64,000 nt of DNA. It comes from Rhodopseudomonas faecalis. GTDB lineage: Bacteria > Pseudomonadota > Alphaproteobacteria > Rhizobiales > Xanthobacteraceae. How positions within the stretch are numbered: position 1 is the stretch's first letter; every line of letters starts with the position of its first letter. The stretch lies in contig NZ_QJTI01000022.1 of NCBI RefSeq assembly GCF_003217325.1, forward strand, positions 1 to 64,000. The letters are read 5' to 3'. The translations under genes were made by a program, and so were the position numbers. Below the pieces are notes generated by a model. The model saw only the letters and a program-made list of their open reading frames with translations, was not told where the DNA came from and searched no databases. This document shows positions 8,580-17,760 of the stretch, piece after piece.

Positions 8580-11357
8580 TCAGCAGTGTTGCAGGGTTTC
8601 CTGGCGCAGCTCCTGTTCGGCGCGCTGCAAGGCCGCTTCCAGCTGGCCGCCGAGCGCGCGCAGCTCGTCGGCCGCGATCTCGGCCGACCGGCTTTCGATG
8701 GTGCGCGCCAGATCGGCAATCTCGGGCAGGCCGAGCAGCCGCGCGCCGCCCTTGATCGAATGCGCTTCCAGGCTGATGGCTTCGCGGTCGTCGCCCTCGG
8801 CAAAGCGCTGCATCTCGCCGGCACGGCGCGCCGTCTCGCTGACGAACAGCTCGATCATCTGCTGCACCTGATCATGGCCGATTTCATCGCTGAGCTGCTG
8901 CAAAGCGCGCCGGCCGTTGGGCTGGCTGCTGCCATGGCCGTTGCCGAGACCATTGCCAACACCGTTGATCGCCAGCGGCGGCGCCGGCGTGATCGGCTCC
9001 ACCGCCGGCAGCACGAACGCTTTGGCGCCGCCGCGCAGCGCGCGCAAAATCGCCGCGACCAGCGCTGGCTTGCGCAGCGGCTTGGCCAGGAAATCATTCA
9101 TTCCGGCTTCGCGGCATTGCGTGACGTCTTCCGGGAAAGCATTGGCGGTGAGCGCGATGATCGGCAGCACGGCGTATTTCCGGCCATGGGCGCGGATCGC
9201 GCGGGTGGCGGCCAGCCCATCCATATTGGGCATGCGCAGATCCATCAGCACGATGTCGTATCTGGCCTCTGCCAGCGCCTCGACCGCCTGCACACCGTCT
9301 TCGACCAGCCGGATCTCGGCTTCGAATTCCTGCAGCATTTTGGTGACGACCAGCTGATTGGTGCGGTCGTCTTCAGCGATCAGCACCCGCAGCGGCCGCC
9401 CGAGCATCGCAATGCGCATGCGCAGATCGTCGGCCCCGACCCGATCGAGCCGGTGATCGGAAATCAGCCGGTCGCTGACCGGCAGTTTCAGCCGGAAGTG
9501 GAACGTACTGCCCTGGCCGTGCACCGAATCGACGCCGATCGCACCGCCCATCTGTTCGACGATGCGCCGGCTGATCGCGAGCCCCAGCCCGGTGCCGCCA
9601 AAGCGCCGATTGATGGTGACATCGGCCTGCGCGAAATCGCTGAACAGCATGCCGACCCGATCCTCGGCAATGCCGATGCCGGTGTCCGACACCCGCCACT
9701 CCACCGACACCATCTTGTCGCCGGCCTCGGTGCAGGTCACCTTGATGGTGACGCCGCCGCGCTCGGTGAATTTCACCGCGTTGGACGCGAGGTTGATCAG
9801 CACCTGGCGGATGCGCGCGCCATCGCCGCTCAACGCCTTGGGCAGATTGTCGGCGATGTCGATCTCAAGCGTCAGCCCCTTGTTGCGCGCCATTGGCCCG
9901 ATCACCGCCGACACCGCTTCGGTGATCGCCACCACCGAGAAATCGACGGTCTCGAACTGGAAGCGTCCGGCTTCCAATTTCGACAGATCGAGAATGTCGT
10001 TGAGGATGCGCTGCAGATTGTCGCCGGAATCGCGGATCACCGACACCGCGTGGTGCTGTTCGGGATCGAGCCTGGTTTCCAGCAGCATGTTGGCGAGCCC
10101 GAGCACGCCGTTCATCGGCGTGCGGATCTCGTGGCTCATCATCGCCAGAAATTCCGACTTGGCGCGGTTCTCGGCCTCGGCGCGCTCGGCGCGCCAACGC
10201 TCGGTGACATCGCGGCACACGCCGCGATAGCCCGCGAACCGGCCGTCATGATCATGTACCGGCTTGGCCGAGATCGACCAGCAGCGCGGCTTGCCGCCGG
10301 CCACCACCTGGATCGAGATGTCGCGCAGCGGCGCGCCGCCCGCCAAGGTTGCCGTGATCTTGGCGACGGTGTCGTGATCGTCCGGGCACAGCAACTCCAG
10401 CACATCGGCCAGGGTGGCGCCGCGCAGCAGATTGAGCGGCAATTGCGCGGCTTCAGCAAACCGTTCGGGGATCGAGACCAGATGGCCGTCGGTGTCGGTC
10501 TGCCACAGCCAGTCGGCGGAATTAGCCTGAAAATCCTTGAGCAGCAGCGAAATGATATCAGTCTGGCGCTGCAGCTCCATCTTGGAGCACAGATTGTCGA
10601 CAAACAGATTGCCGTGCGAGACCAGATTGCGCGACAGGAAGATGGTGTACAGCAGCAGGAACACCGCGGTGACGGCGTAGACCTCGCCCTCGCTCAACAG
10701 CAGCGCGACAGCCGAGGCCACCGACATTGTCCAAGTATAAGCGAGCCCGGCGCGCGGCACGGTCGACAACGAGAACGCGCCGCCGGCGATCATGCCGGTC
10801 ATCAGGCAGGCCAGGATCAGCTGATAGATCGGCGCCGAGCCGGGAAACAGCACGATCGGTACCACGCCCCACACCAGCGCAAGCAAGAACGCCTGCACCG
10901 TCATACGCGACAGGCCGCGCGGCGAGGCTTCCTTGGGTTTATTGCGCCGGATCCGCAGCCATGATGCGATCGCCATCACCGCGATCAGCACGATCGCCAA
11001 CAGCCAGCCGATCAGAAAAAAAATCGAGCCGGAATTCCAGAAGGTCGCCACCACCAGCAGCGCGTTGCAGACATTGATCGCCATCGTGAACGGCGTCATG
11101 CGCGTCACGCTGTCGATCTGGGCGGCGCGGATCCGGCGGCGTTCGCGCTCGGTCAGTTCGTCGGGCGATGCGGGCGAAGGGCGCGGTTTCAGCAGAGCCG
11201 TGAATGCCGCCGCGAGCCGACGAACGCCGGCCAACCCATCCCATGGAGCGGTCTTGTCTGAACTCGACATCGCCGGCTGCGCCTTCATCGCCCGCACTTC
11301 AATCCGCGTAGCAAATGGACACAGCGACCAACGGTTGGGGCGCGACACCGCGCGCAC
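8580..11357 (-). CDS. Hybrid sensor histidine kinase with receiver and HPt domains
   Basis: Up to 925 residues. Order: about six hydrophobic segments (about residues 90-245), a PAS domain (about 285-395, ending at the PAC-like [12 protein letters not shown]), a HisKA domain with phospho-acceptor His in [12 protein letters not shown] (about 408), an HATPase_c domain ([25 protein letters not shown]), a receiver with phospho-acceptor Asp in [12 protein letters not shown] (about 704), and a C-terminal HPt domain with [15 protein letters not shown] (about 864). All phosphorelay steps are thus in one protein. The start is uncertain: ATGs at 11288 and 11270 are also reasonable. No cognate response regulator is adjacent. 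The signal is unknown. Confidence 0.92.
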   Translation of the reverse strand: MRAVSRPNRWSLCPFATRIEVRAMKAQPAMSSSDKTAPWDGLAGVRRLAAAFTALLKPRPSPASPDELTERERRRIRAAQIDSVTRMTPFTMAINVCNALLVVATFWNSGSIFFLIGWLLAIVLIAVMAIASWLRIRRNKPKEASPRGLSRMTVQAFLLALVWGVVPIVLFPGSAPIYQLILACLMTGMIAGGAFSLSTVPRAGLAYTWTMSVASAVALLLSEGEVYAVTAVFLLLYTIFLSRNLVSHGNLFVDNLCSKMELQRQTDIISLLLKDFQANSADWLWQTDTDGHLVSIPERFAEAAQLPLNLLRGATLADVLELLCPDDHDTVAKITATLAGGAPLRDISIQVVAGGKPRCWSISAKPVHDHDGRFAGYRGVCRDVTERWRAERAEAENRAKSEFLAMMSHEIRTPMNGVLGLANMLLETRLDPEQHHAVSVIRDSGDNLQRILNDILDLSKLEAGRFQFETVDFSVVAITEAVSAVIGPMARNKGLTLEIDIADNLPKALSGDGARIRQVLINLASNAVKFTERGGVTIKVTCTEAGDKMVSVEWRVSDTGIGIAEDRVGMLFSDFAQADVTINRRFGGTGLGLAISRRIVEQMGGAIGVDSVHGQGSTFHFRLKLPVSDRLISDHRLDRVGADDLRMRIAMLGRPLRVLIAEDDRTNQLVVTKMLQEFEAEIRLVEDGVQAVEALAEARYDIVLMDLRMPNMDGLAATRAIRAHGRKYAVLPIIALTANAFPEDVTQCREAGMNDFLAKPLRKPALVAAILRALRGGAKAFVLPAVEPITPAPPLAINGVGNGLGNGHGSSQPNGRRALQQLSDEIGHDQVQQMIELFVSETARRAGEMQRFAEGDDREAISLEAHSIKGGARLLGLPEIADLARTIESRSAEIAADELRALGGQLEAALQRAEQELRQETLQHC

Positions 11358-11725
11358 CGCCCTCCGGCAGCTCGATCGCGTTCGCGTATTGGCCCTGTTC
11401 TGCTCGCCTCAACCATTGAAGTAATCTGTCGCGGCCGCTCCTGCCGTTCCGTTAATTGGAATTACCGGCGCAGAAAAATACCTCCCGATAATACCGCGCC
11501 GCCAGCCTCGCGCCTGCCGTCGGACGGACTATGGTGAATAGTTCGCCAAACTATTCACCGAAAAGTTGCGCACCCGCCGCGACGCGCGCTGCCAGCGCGC
11601 GGTACGCAACACTCCAAACTTGGTCTGATTTGCAACGCCGCGCCGCGAGGAGGCGCGGAACCAAACGCGCCCCTTGATGATTGTTGAGCGCAACCAACGC
11701 CGCAGTAACCAAGAGGAGAACCGTG
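11358..11725. other. Intergenic region with a 27-bp palindrome
   Basis: This 368-bp gap lies between the divergently read hybrid kinase and csbD. It contains a perfect inverted repeat GGTGAATAGTT (11533-11543) and AACTATTCACC (11549-11559) with a 5-bp centre and no following T-run. That looks more like a regulator binding site than a terminator. A GC hairpin GCGCGCT/AGCGCGC follows near 11587. No open frame with a ribosome binding site is visible. Confidence 0.45.
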
Positions 11726-11941
11726 ATGGGTAGCACGATGGATAAGATCAAGGGCGCCGCCAACGAAGCGATCGGCAAGGCCAAGCAGGGCATCGGCGAG
11801 GCGACCGGCTCCGAGCGGATGCGCGCCGAGGGCGCCTTGCAAGAAGCCAAGGGCCACGGCCAGCAGGTGCTTGGCGACGCCAAGGAAGCCACCAAGGATG
11901 CCGCGAACAAGGCTGCGGGCTTCCTCAACAAGAAACTCTGA
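11726..11941 (+). CDS. CsbD-family stress-response protein
   Basis: A 71-residue, highly charged, alanine- and lysine-rich helical protein. It has the family pattern [25 protein letters not shown] near the N-terminus and repeated (A/K)[11 protein letters not shown] segments. CsbD proteins are small, abundant, general-stress-induced proteins of unknown biochemical role. The ATG at 11726 follows the ribosome binding site AAGAGGAG. An in-frame upstream ATG at 11681 lacks one. A hairpin terminator follows at 11964. The regulator is not evident from the promoter. Confidence 0.9.
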   Translation: MGSTMDKIKGAANEAIGKAKQGIGEATGSERMRAEGALQEAKGHGQQVLGDAKEATKDAANKAAGFLNKKL

Positions 11942-11963
11942 TCATTGAGCCGCCCATGACGAG

Positions 11964-11985
11964 CCGGCCGGGAACGGCCGGTTTT
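11964..11985 (+). terminator. Rho-independent terminator after csbD
   Basis: CCGGCC (11964-11969) pairs with GGCCGG (11976-11981) around a six-base loop and is followed directly by TTTT. It lies 23 bp after the csbD stop. Confidence 0.7.
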
Positions 11986-12010
11986 CATGCGATCTTTGAT
12001 GGCAAATTTT

Positions 12011-12034
12011 GCGGTGCTGATCGATCAGCACCGC
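12011..12034. repeat. 24-bp perfect palindrome between convergent genes
   Basis: GCGGTGCTGATC (12011-12022) is followed immediately by its reverse complement. It lies between the end of csbD and the end of the gamma-glutamyltransferase gene. There is no T-run on the outgoing side of either strand, so it may be a weak bidirectional terminator or a binding site. Confidence 0.4.
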
Positions 12035-12061
12035 GCCTGTTATCGATATTGCGGATCGCGA

Positions 12062-13648
12062 TCAGTAGCCGAGCGCGCAGCCATCCTTGCGCGGATCAGA
12101 GCCGCCGGTCAGCGTGCCCTTGTCCCAATCGATCCAAATCGCCTGTCCGCCGCCATGGGGCACGGTCAGCGATGCGGTGTGATGCCCGATCTGTTGCAGG
12201 GTCTGCACGGTCTCGGCCGGCACGCCGTCTTCGAGCTGATAAATGCCCTCATAATGCAGGCCGCGCGGCAGATCGATCGCCTCCTGCACGTCGAGACCGT
12301 AATCGAGCATGTTGGTCAGCACATGCACCTGGCCGACCGGCTGATATTGGCCGCCCATCACGCCGAACGCCATCCGTGCCTTGCCGTTCTCGGTGGCAAG
12401 GCTGGGAATGATGGTGTGCAGCGGGCGCTTGCGCGGCGCGATGCAATTGGGATGGCCGGGCTCGACCCGGAACCCGGCGCCGCGATTTTGCAGCAGCACG
12501 CCGGTGGTGTTGGACATGATCGCCGAGCCGAATGAATGCGCGATCGAATTGATGAACGAGCAGACATTGCGATCGCGATCGACCACGGTGAGATACACCG
12601 TTGAGGGATGCATCGGCGGCGAGACATGCGGCAATTCCAGCATCCGGTCCATGCGGATCTTGTTGCCATACTCGGCCGCGAATTCCCGCGACAGCAGCCG
12701 GACGAGATCGATCTCAACATGGCCGGGGTCGCCGATATGCTGTTCGCGCATCATGAAGGCGATCCGCGAGGCTTCGGCCTCAAGATGAAAGCGCTCGGCG
12801 CTGAGCGGCGCGTAGCGCGTCAGATCGTGCAGGCTGAGCACGTTCAGCATCACCAGCATGGTGACGCCGGGGCCGTTCGGCGGACATTGCCAGACGTCAA
12901 AGCCCTTGTAGTTGGTGCTGAGCGGCACGGTGGTTTCGGTCTTGTGGGCGGCGAAATCATCGAGCGTGTGCAGCCCGCCGATCGCGCGCAGCGTCGCCAC
13001 CATGTCTTCGGCGACCAAGCCTTGATAAAAACCAGCCGGACCGTGCTGGGCAATCAGCCGCAAGGTCGCCGCCAGTTCCGGCTGGCGGATGACATCGCCG
13101 GTGACCGCGGCCTGGCCGTGCGGCAGCAGATAGCGCGCGGTGTTGACGCCCTTGCGCAGCTTGTCAAAGCCAAGAGCCCAGTCGAATGCGATGCGCGGCG
13201 CCACCACATAGCCCTGTTCGGCGGCGGCGATCGCCGGCTGCAGCACCTTATCGAGACCAAAGCGGCCATGATCGCGCAAAATGGTGGCCCAGGCATCGAT
13301 CGCGCCGGGAATGGTGACGGCATGCGGGCTGGTCAGCGGGATCGCGTTGATGCCCTGCTCGACAAACCACTGGCAATGCGCGGCCTGCGGCGCGCGCCCG
13401 GACCCATTGTAGGACACGATCGGCCCCTGGCCGCCGCGTTGATAAAGCGCGAAGCAATCGCCGCCGATGCCGGTCGATTGCGGCTCGATCACCGCCAGCA
13501 GCGCGCTGGCCGCAATCGCCGCATCGGCCGCGGTGCCGCCCGCGCGCAGCATCTCGATCGCCGCCAGCGAGGCCTGCGGATGCGAACTGGCAACCATCGC
13601 ATTCTGGGCGTGAACCGTAGAGCGGCCAGCGAACTGGAAATTCCTCAT
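12062..13648 (-). CDS. Gamma-glutamyltransferase-family protein
   Basis: A 528-residue Ntn-hydrolase of the gamma-glutamyltranspeptidase family, made as one chain that self-cleaves before a catalytic threonine. The large-subunit motifs GGTAADAAIAASALLAVIEPQSTGIGGDCF (about 37-66) and PPNGPG (about 256-261) are present. The probable nucleophile is Thr350 in HPSTVYLTVVDRDRN. Downstream, SFGSAIM and GVLLQNRGAGF complete the active-site region. No obvious signal peptide is seen, which fits the cytoplasmic branch of the family rather than the periplasmic enzyme. The substrate (glutathione or another gamma-glutamyl or acyl amide) is not determined. Confidence 0.88.
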   Translation of the reverse strand: MRNFQFAGRSTVHAQNAMVASSHPQASLAAIEMLRAGGTAADAAIAASALLAVIEPQSTGIGGDCFALYQRGGQGPIVSYNGSGRAPQAAHCQWFVEQGINAIPLTSPHAVTIPGAIDAWATILRDHGRFGLDKVLQPAIAAAEQGYVVAPRIAFDWALGFDKLRKGVNTARYLLPHGQAAVTGDVIRQPELAATLRLIAQHGPAGFYQGLVAEDMVATLRAIGGLHTLDDFAAHKTETTVPLSTNYKGFDVWQCPPNGPGVTMLVMLNVLSLHDLTRYAPLSAERFHLEAEASRIAFMMREQHIGDPGHVEIDLVRLLSREFAAEYGNKIRMDRMLELPHVSPPMHPSTVYLTVVDRDRNVCSFINSIAHSFGSAIMSNTTGVLLQNRGAGFRVEPGHPNCIAPRKRPLHTIIPSLATENGKARMAFGVMGGQYQPVGQVHVLTNMLDYGLDVQEAIDLPRGLHYEGIYQLEDGVPAETVQTLQQIGHHTASLTVPHGGGQAIWIDWDKGTLTGGSDPRKDGCALGY

Positions 13649-13834
13649 GCCTCACCCTCCCGCGAGCGAATTCACTGCATTTTCATGACATATCCGCCCC
13701 AGGTGCGGCAACGGCGCCGCCGTGCCGGACGCGGCGGAACGCCGCGCAACGCCAGCGCCGCGCGGCGGTTCTGATTTCATCAAAGCCGCATATGGTTTAG
13801 GTGTGGCGCCACCCAGACGACGGAAGATGTCAGC

Positions 13835-14059
13835 ATGTCCGACGACAACGCCAAAAACCTCAGCGACCGGATCGACGCGCTCGAAATCCGCATCGCCTAT
13901 CAGGACGAGACCATCGAGACCCTGAACGCCACCATCACCGCGCAATGGCAGCAGATCGACGCGCTCGCTCGGCAATTGAAGGCGATCGACGCGCGGCTGT
14001 GCGAAGCCGAAGCCAACGCGCCGGCCAGCCCCGGCAACGAACGCCCGCCGCATTACTGA
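13835..14059 (+). CDS. slyX: SlyX family protein
   Basis: A 74-residue coiled-coil protein of the SlyX family. The heptad-rich segment LSDRIDALEIRIAYQDETIETLN, then QQIDALARQLKAID, ends in the characteristic PPHY C-terminus. The function is unknown in general. A long antisense frame (13652-14065) overlaps it but lacks family features. Base composition matches its neighbours. Confidence 0.9.
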   Translation: MSDDNAKNLSDRIDALEIRIAYQDETIETLNATITAQWQQIDALARQLKAIDARLCEAEANAPASPGNERPPHY

Positions 14060-14076
14060 CGCCACCCCTGCAGCGG

Positions 14077-15636
14077 CTAGGATGCCGCTGTCATGCCCGC
14101 GCCAACGCGCTGATCACCGAGCCGCTGATCGCGCAGCTCGCGCTTCAGCACCTTGCCGATCGCGCTGCGCGGCAGGCTGTCGACAAACACCACCTCGGAG
14201 AGCCGCTGGGTCTTGCCGACCTGACCATTGGTCCAGTCTTTCAGCGCCTGTGCGTCGATGCGGCCGTGCGGTTGCAGCACCACGAACACCACCGGGGTCT
14301 CGCCCCATTCCTCCGACGGCATACCGACCACCGCCGCTTCCAGCACATCGTCGTGCTTGGTGAGCACGCTTTCGATGTCGCTTGGATAGATGTTGAAGCC
14401 GCCGGAAATGATCATGTCCTTCTTGCGGTCCATCAACATCAAGAAGCCATCGGCATCGAACTTGCCGATATCGCCGGTGCGCACCCAGCGATTGCCCTCG
14501 GCATCGTGCCAGAAGGTTTCGGCGGTCTTTTGCGGCTGGTTGAGATAGTGCTTCATCATCACCGGCGAGCGGCCGACGATTTCGCCGATCTCGCCGGGGC
14601 CGACGAAATTGCCGTCGTCATCGATCAGCCGCACCTCATGGCCGGGCATCGGCATGCCGACCGTGTGCAGCTTATTGGGATGTTCATGGGCCAGCAGCGC
14701 GCACGAGCCGCCGCCTTCGGTCATGCCGTAATATTCGATCAAGCCGCCCGGCCAGCGCTTCAGCACATCGGCTTTCAGCTCAGCGGCGAACGGCGCCGAG
14801 GTGCAGAATTTCGCGACGAACGACGACAGATCGTAATCGCCGAATTCCGGCAGCGCCATGATGCGGCGATATTGCACCGGCACCAGCATGGTGTGGGTGA
14901 CGCGGTGCTTGGCGCACAGTTCAAGTAAGCCCTTGGCATCGAATTTCTTCATCAGCACCAATGTGCCGCCGCCGGCCAGCGTCGGGTTGAAGCACACCAG
15001 CGTGGTGTTGGAATATAGCGGCGTCGACAGCAGCGTCACCGCATCCGGCCCATAGCCGAGCGGATCAAGCTGGCCATATTGCCACCAGCGCAGCTGATGG
15101 GTGTGCACGATGCCTTTTGGCGTGCCGGTGGTGCCGGACGAATAGATGATGTTGAACACGGAGTTTGGATCAATGGTCACCGGCGCGGGCACCGTGCCCT
15201 CTGCCGCGATCCATGCGGAAAATGGCGCGCCGGCGCTGCTGTCATCAAACGCGATCCGGCGCAGATCGCCGGGGAGCGGCGCTTCCTTCATGGCACCGGC
15301 GGCGAACGTATCCATGAACAGCAGTTTGGCGCCGCAGTCCTGCACCATCGCGGCAAAGTCGCGCGGCGTCGACGACGGCGCCAGCGGCGCCACTGCCACG
15401 CCGGCCCGCAGCGCGCCGAGAAACGTCACCACATATTCGGCCGAGGATAGCGCGCAGATCGCGATGCTGTCGCATGGCTGGACGCCGTCGCGCTGCAAGG
15501 CAGCGGTGACGCGATTGATCTGGTCATTAAACGCGGCGTAGCTGAGCTGCCGGTCGCCATCGATCACGGCGATCTTGTCCGGCTTGCTGCGTGCGGTGGC
15601 GGCCACCAGCGCGTCGAGCGTAACGAATTCAGGCAT
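14077..15636 (-). CDS. Acyl-CoA synthetase / AMP-dependent ligase
   Basis: A 519-residue adenylate-forming enzyme that activates a carboxylic acid with ATP and joins it to CoA. The core motifs are in order: YSSGTTGTPKGIVHTH (phosphate loop), YGMTEGGG, TGDIGKFDADGF, DRKKDMIISGGFNIYPSDIE (hinge) and PRSAIGKVLKREL with the catalytic lysine near the C-terminus. The ATG at 15636 follows GGGAGAGGGA, so the upstream extension to 15711 is unlikely. The acid substrate (fatty, aromatic or dicarboxylic) cannot be told from the sequence, and no pathway genes flank it. Confidence 0.9.
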   Translation of the reverse strand: MPEFVTLDALVAATARSKPDKIAVIDGDRQLSYAAFNDQINRVTAALQRDGVQPCDSIAICALSSAEYVVTFLGALRAGVAVAPLAPSSTPRDFAAMVQDCGAKLLFMDTFAAGAMKEAPLPGDLRRIAFDDSSAGAPFSAWIAAEGTVPAPVTIDPNSVFNIIYSSGTTGTPKGIVHTHQLRWWQYGQLDPLGYGPDAVTLLSTPLYSNTTLVCFNPTLAGGGTLVLMKKFDAKGLLELCAKHRVTHTMLVPVQYRRIMALPEFGDYDLSSFVAKFCTSAPFAAELKADVLKRWPGGLIEYYGMTEGGGSCALLAHEHPNKLHTVGMPMPGHEVRLIDDDGNFVGPGEIGEIVGRSPVMMKHYLNQPQKTAETFWHDAEGNRWVRTGDIGKFDADGFLMLMDRKKDMIISGGFNIYPSDIESVLTKHDDVLEAAVVGMPSEEWGETPVVFVVLQPHGRIDAQALKDWTNGQVGKTQRLSEVVFVDSLPRSAIGKVLKRELRDQRLGDQRVGAGMTAAS

Positions 15637-15797
15637 TCCCTCTCCCCGGATTTTTGATTGTGTCGCTCGCCTATCATAAGCGAAGCGGGTGCCCGAAACG
15701 CAAGCGCGCAAGCACGGCGCGGCACCCGATCGCGCGCATCAGTGCTGGCGCGGCGCGTGATTTTCTCAGGCGCGGAAAATGCCGTGCAAATGGCCGG

Positions 15798-16211
15798 TCA
15801 GCGCACCGGGGTGATGCGCTCGTCCGACCAGCTTAAGCCAAACGCATCGAGCCCTTCGGCCAGAAAATCGCTGAGCAGCGGTTCGCCAAGCAGATAATGC
15901 GCGGTGCGGCCATTGGCGCCCTCGGCCGCCTGGCGGCGCAGCTCGTCCCACTCATCGATGTCGCCATCGCCGCGGCCGAGCCGCATCAAGGCGACGAGGT
16001 CGATCTGCTCATCCTCGCTCATGGCGTTGATGAATCCGGCGATCTCACGCAGCACCGGATCGCTGCCGCTGTCTTCCAGCACATCGATCATGCGATCGTC
16101 GGCGCTGTTGGAGCCGGAGTCTGGATCAGAAACGCCGTCCTTGACGTCGAATTCGCGGGCTTTCTCGATCAGGAACGCGACCTTGTCGACGGGAATGGTG
16201 AGCTCGGGCAT
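15798..16211 (-). CDS. DUF3775 domain protein
   Basis: A 137-residue acidic protein matching the DUF3775 pattern: ELTIPVDKVAFLIEKAREFDVKD at the N-terminus, an acidic linker, then FINAMSEDEQIDLVALMRLGRGD and LGEPLLSDFLAEGLDAFG. The function is unknown. The ATG at 16211 follows GAGGGTCGAACG. The frame extends to 16259, but those residues are not family-like. It is divergent from the metallo-hydrolase gene that begins 107 bp away. Confidence 0.83.
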   Translation of the reverse strand: MPELTIPVDKVAFLIEKAREFDVKDGVSDPDSGSNSADDRMIDVLEDSGSDPVLREIAGFINAMSEDEQIDLVALMRLGRGDGDIDEWDELRRQAAEGANGRTAHYLLGEPLLSDFLAEGLDAFGLSWSDERITPVR

Positions 16212-16318
16212 CGTTCGACCCTCAACTGTGGGGCTGGTGCGGCCGGCCAACTGATCCATTGCGCGGAAGCCGCGAACTCAGCATGGTTTGGACAGCAAAC
16301 GACAAAGGAACAGTGGGG

Positions 16319-17161
16319 ATGAAATGGACCGTGGGCAAGGTGACGATCACCAGAATCGTCGAAATCACCAGCACCGGCGGAACCCGTTTCATCCTGCCGC
16401 AAGCCGGCAGCGAGGAAATCCGCGCGCTGCCCTGGCTGGTGCCGGTATTCGCCACCGCCGAGGGACGACTGAAAATGACCGTGCACGCGCTGGTGGTCGA
16501 GACGCCGACCGAGCGCATCATCGTCGATACCGGCGTCGGCAATGGCAAGCAGGATCGCAACGTGCCGTCTTGGAACGAACTCGACGGCCCGTTTCTGGAT
16601 ACGCTCACCGAGGCCGGCTATCCGCCGGAGCGGATCGACCGGGTGATCTGCACCCATCTGCATGTCGATCATGTCGGCTGGAACACCCGTAAGGTCGAGC
16701 ACCGCTGGGTGCCAACGTTTGACAATGCCCGCTACGTCTTTGCGCGCGGCGAATTTGATTACTGGGCTGCCAACAGCCTTTCGCGCGAACAGACCGCGGT
16801 GTGGGCCGACTCGATTGCGCCGGTGGTCACAGCCGGCCGCGCCGATCTGGTGGCGAGCGACGCCCAGCTCAGCGATGAGATGACGCTGATCCCGACGCCG
16901 GGGCACACGCCAGGCCATGTCGCGGTGCATATCCGCTCGGACGGCGAAGAAGCGCTGCTGATCGGCGATGTCGCCCATCACCCGTGCCAGATGGCACAGC
17001 CGGACTGGTCGTCAGTGGTGGACTATGACCCGCAGCAGGCGGCCGCCACCCGCCGCGAATTGTTTGCCCGTTTCGCCGACACCGCGACGCTGGTGATCGG
17101 CGGCCATTTTGAGGGCGGCTTTGTGCAGCGCGACGGCGACGGTTTTCGCTTTGTCACCTGA
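16319..17161 (+). CDS. MBL-fold metallo-hydrolase
   Basis: A 280-residue metallo-beta-lactamase-fold protein. The zinc motif HLHVDHVGW lies at about residues 113-121. Further ligands are supplied by TPGHTPGHV and LLIGDVAHHP, and by the C-terminal GGHFEGG. The overall order resembles N-acyl homoserine lactonase-like or other small-molecule hydrolases, but the substrate cannot be assigned. The ATG at 16319 follows AAAGGAACAGTGGGG and was chosen over the in-frame start at 16259. It converges with the methyltransferase gene downstream. Confidence 0.88.
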   Translation: MKWTVGKVTITRIVEITSTGGTRFILPQAGSEEIRALPWLVPVFATAEGRLKMTVHALVVETPTERIIVDTGVGNGKQDRNVPSWNELDGPFLDTLTEAGYPPERIDRVICTHLHVDHVGWNTRKVEHRWVPTFDNARYVFARGEFDYWAANSLSREQTAVWADSIAPVVTAGRADLVASDAQLSDEMTLIPTPGHTPGHVAVHIRSDGEEALLIGDVAHHPCQMAQPDWSSVVDYDPQQAAATRRELFARFADTATLVIGGHFEGGFVQRDGDGFRFVT

Positions 17162-17173
17162 CAGCGACTGCGC

Positions 17174-17728
17174 TTAGGTATCGTCATCGCCAAACAGATC
17201 GGGCGTGTAGTTCACCAGCGCGCCCTCGATCGCCAGCATGCGCAGCTTGGTGGCGACGCCGCCGCTGGCGGAGAAGCCGCCCGGGCGCAGCCCGGCGGCG
17301 AGCACGCGGTGACACGGCACGATGATCGGACAGGGATTGCGGCCGAGCGCCTGGCCGACCTCGCGCGCCAGCGCGACATCGCCGAGCCGGCGCGCGATAT
17401 CGCCATAACTGAGCGTCTGCCCGGGCGGGATTTCGCGCGCGATCGCATAGACCCGGCGCTGGAATTCGGAAATGTCGATCAGATCGAGCCAGATATCGGA
17501 CAGATCAATCGGCTGGCCGGCGAGCAGCGCCGCCATCCGTTCGATCGCGTAGCTGGCGGCCGCGTTCGGCGGCAGTTCCGGCAGATCGCCATGGCGCTGG
17601 CGCAGCCTGACCCGGGTTTCGGTTTCACTGACCAGCGGCAATTGCACCGCGACGATGCCGCGTTCGCTCCAGGCGACGCCGCAGCGGCCAATCGACGTGT
17701 CGAACAGCGCAAAGCCCTGCACGGTCAT
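17174..17728 (-). CDS. ogt: Methylated-DNA--protein-cysteine methyltransferase
   Basis: A 184-residue DNA repair suicide enzyme that transfers methyl groups from O6-methylguanine to its own cysteine. The active site PCHRV is within NPCPIIVPCHRVLAAG (about 131-146). It is preceded by the DNA-binding helix region IPPGQTLSYGDIARRLG and followed by GGFSASGGVATKLRML. It lacks the N-terminal Ada regulatory domain, so it is the Ogt type. It ends 12 bp from the stop of the convergent metallo-hydrolase gene. Confidence 0.92.
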   Translation of the reverse strand: MTVQGFALFDTSIGRCGVAWSERGIVAVQLPLVSETETRVRLRQRHGDLPELPPNAAASYAIERMAALLAGQPIDLSDIWLDLIDISEFQRRVYAIAREIPPGQTLSYGDIARRLGDVALAREVGQALGRNPCPIIVPCHRVLAAGLRPGGFSASGGVATKLRMLAIEGALVNYTPDLFGDDDT

Positions 17729-17760
17729 AGCGCCAGCCTACGCCAAAACCGGCCGGCGGC

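Noticed and set aside
8586-10964. 792-codon plus-strand frame opposite the hybrid kinase
   Set aside because: It is a GC-rich antisense shadow. The minus strand encodes a complete set of kinase, receiver and HPt motifs.
11657-11685. GGAAC upstream of csbD as an EcfG general-stress promoter
   Set aside because: The nearest GTT lies 20-21 bases after GGAAC, whereas EcfG promoters need 16-17, so the match is not convincing.
13652-14065. 137-codon minus-strand frame over slyX
   Set aside because: It is antisense to a recognisable SlyX protein, with no ribosome binding site and no family match.
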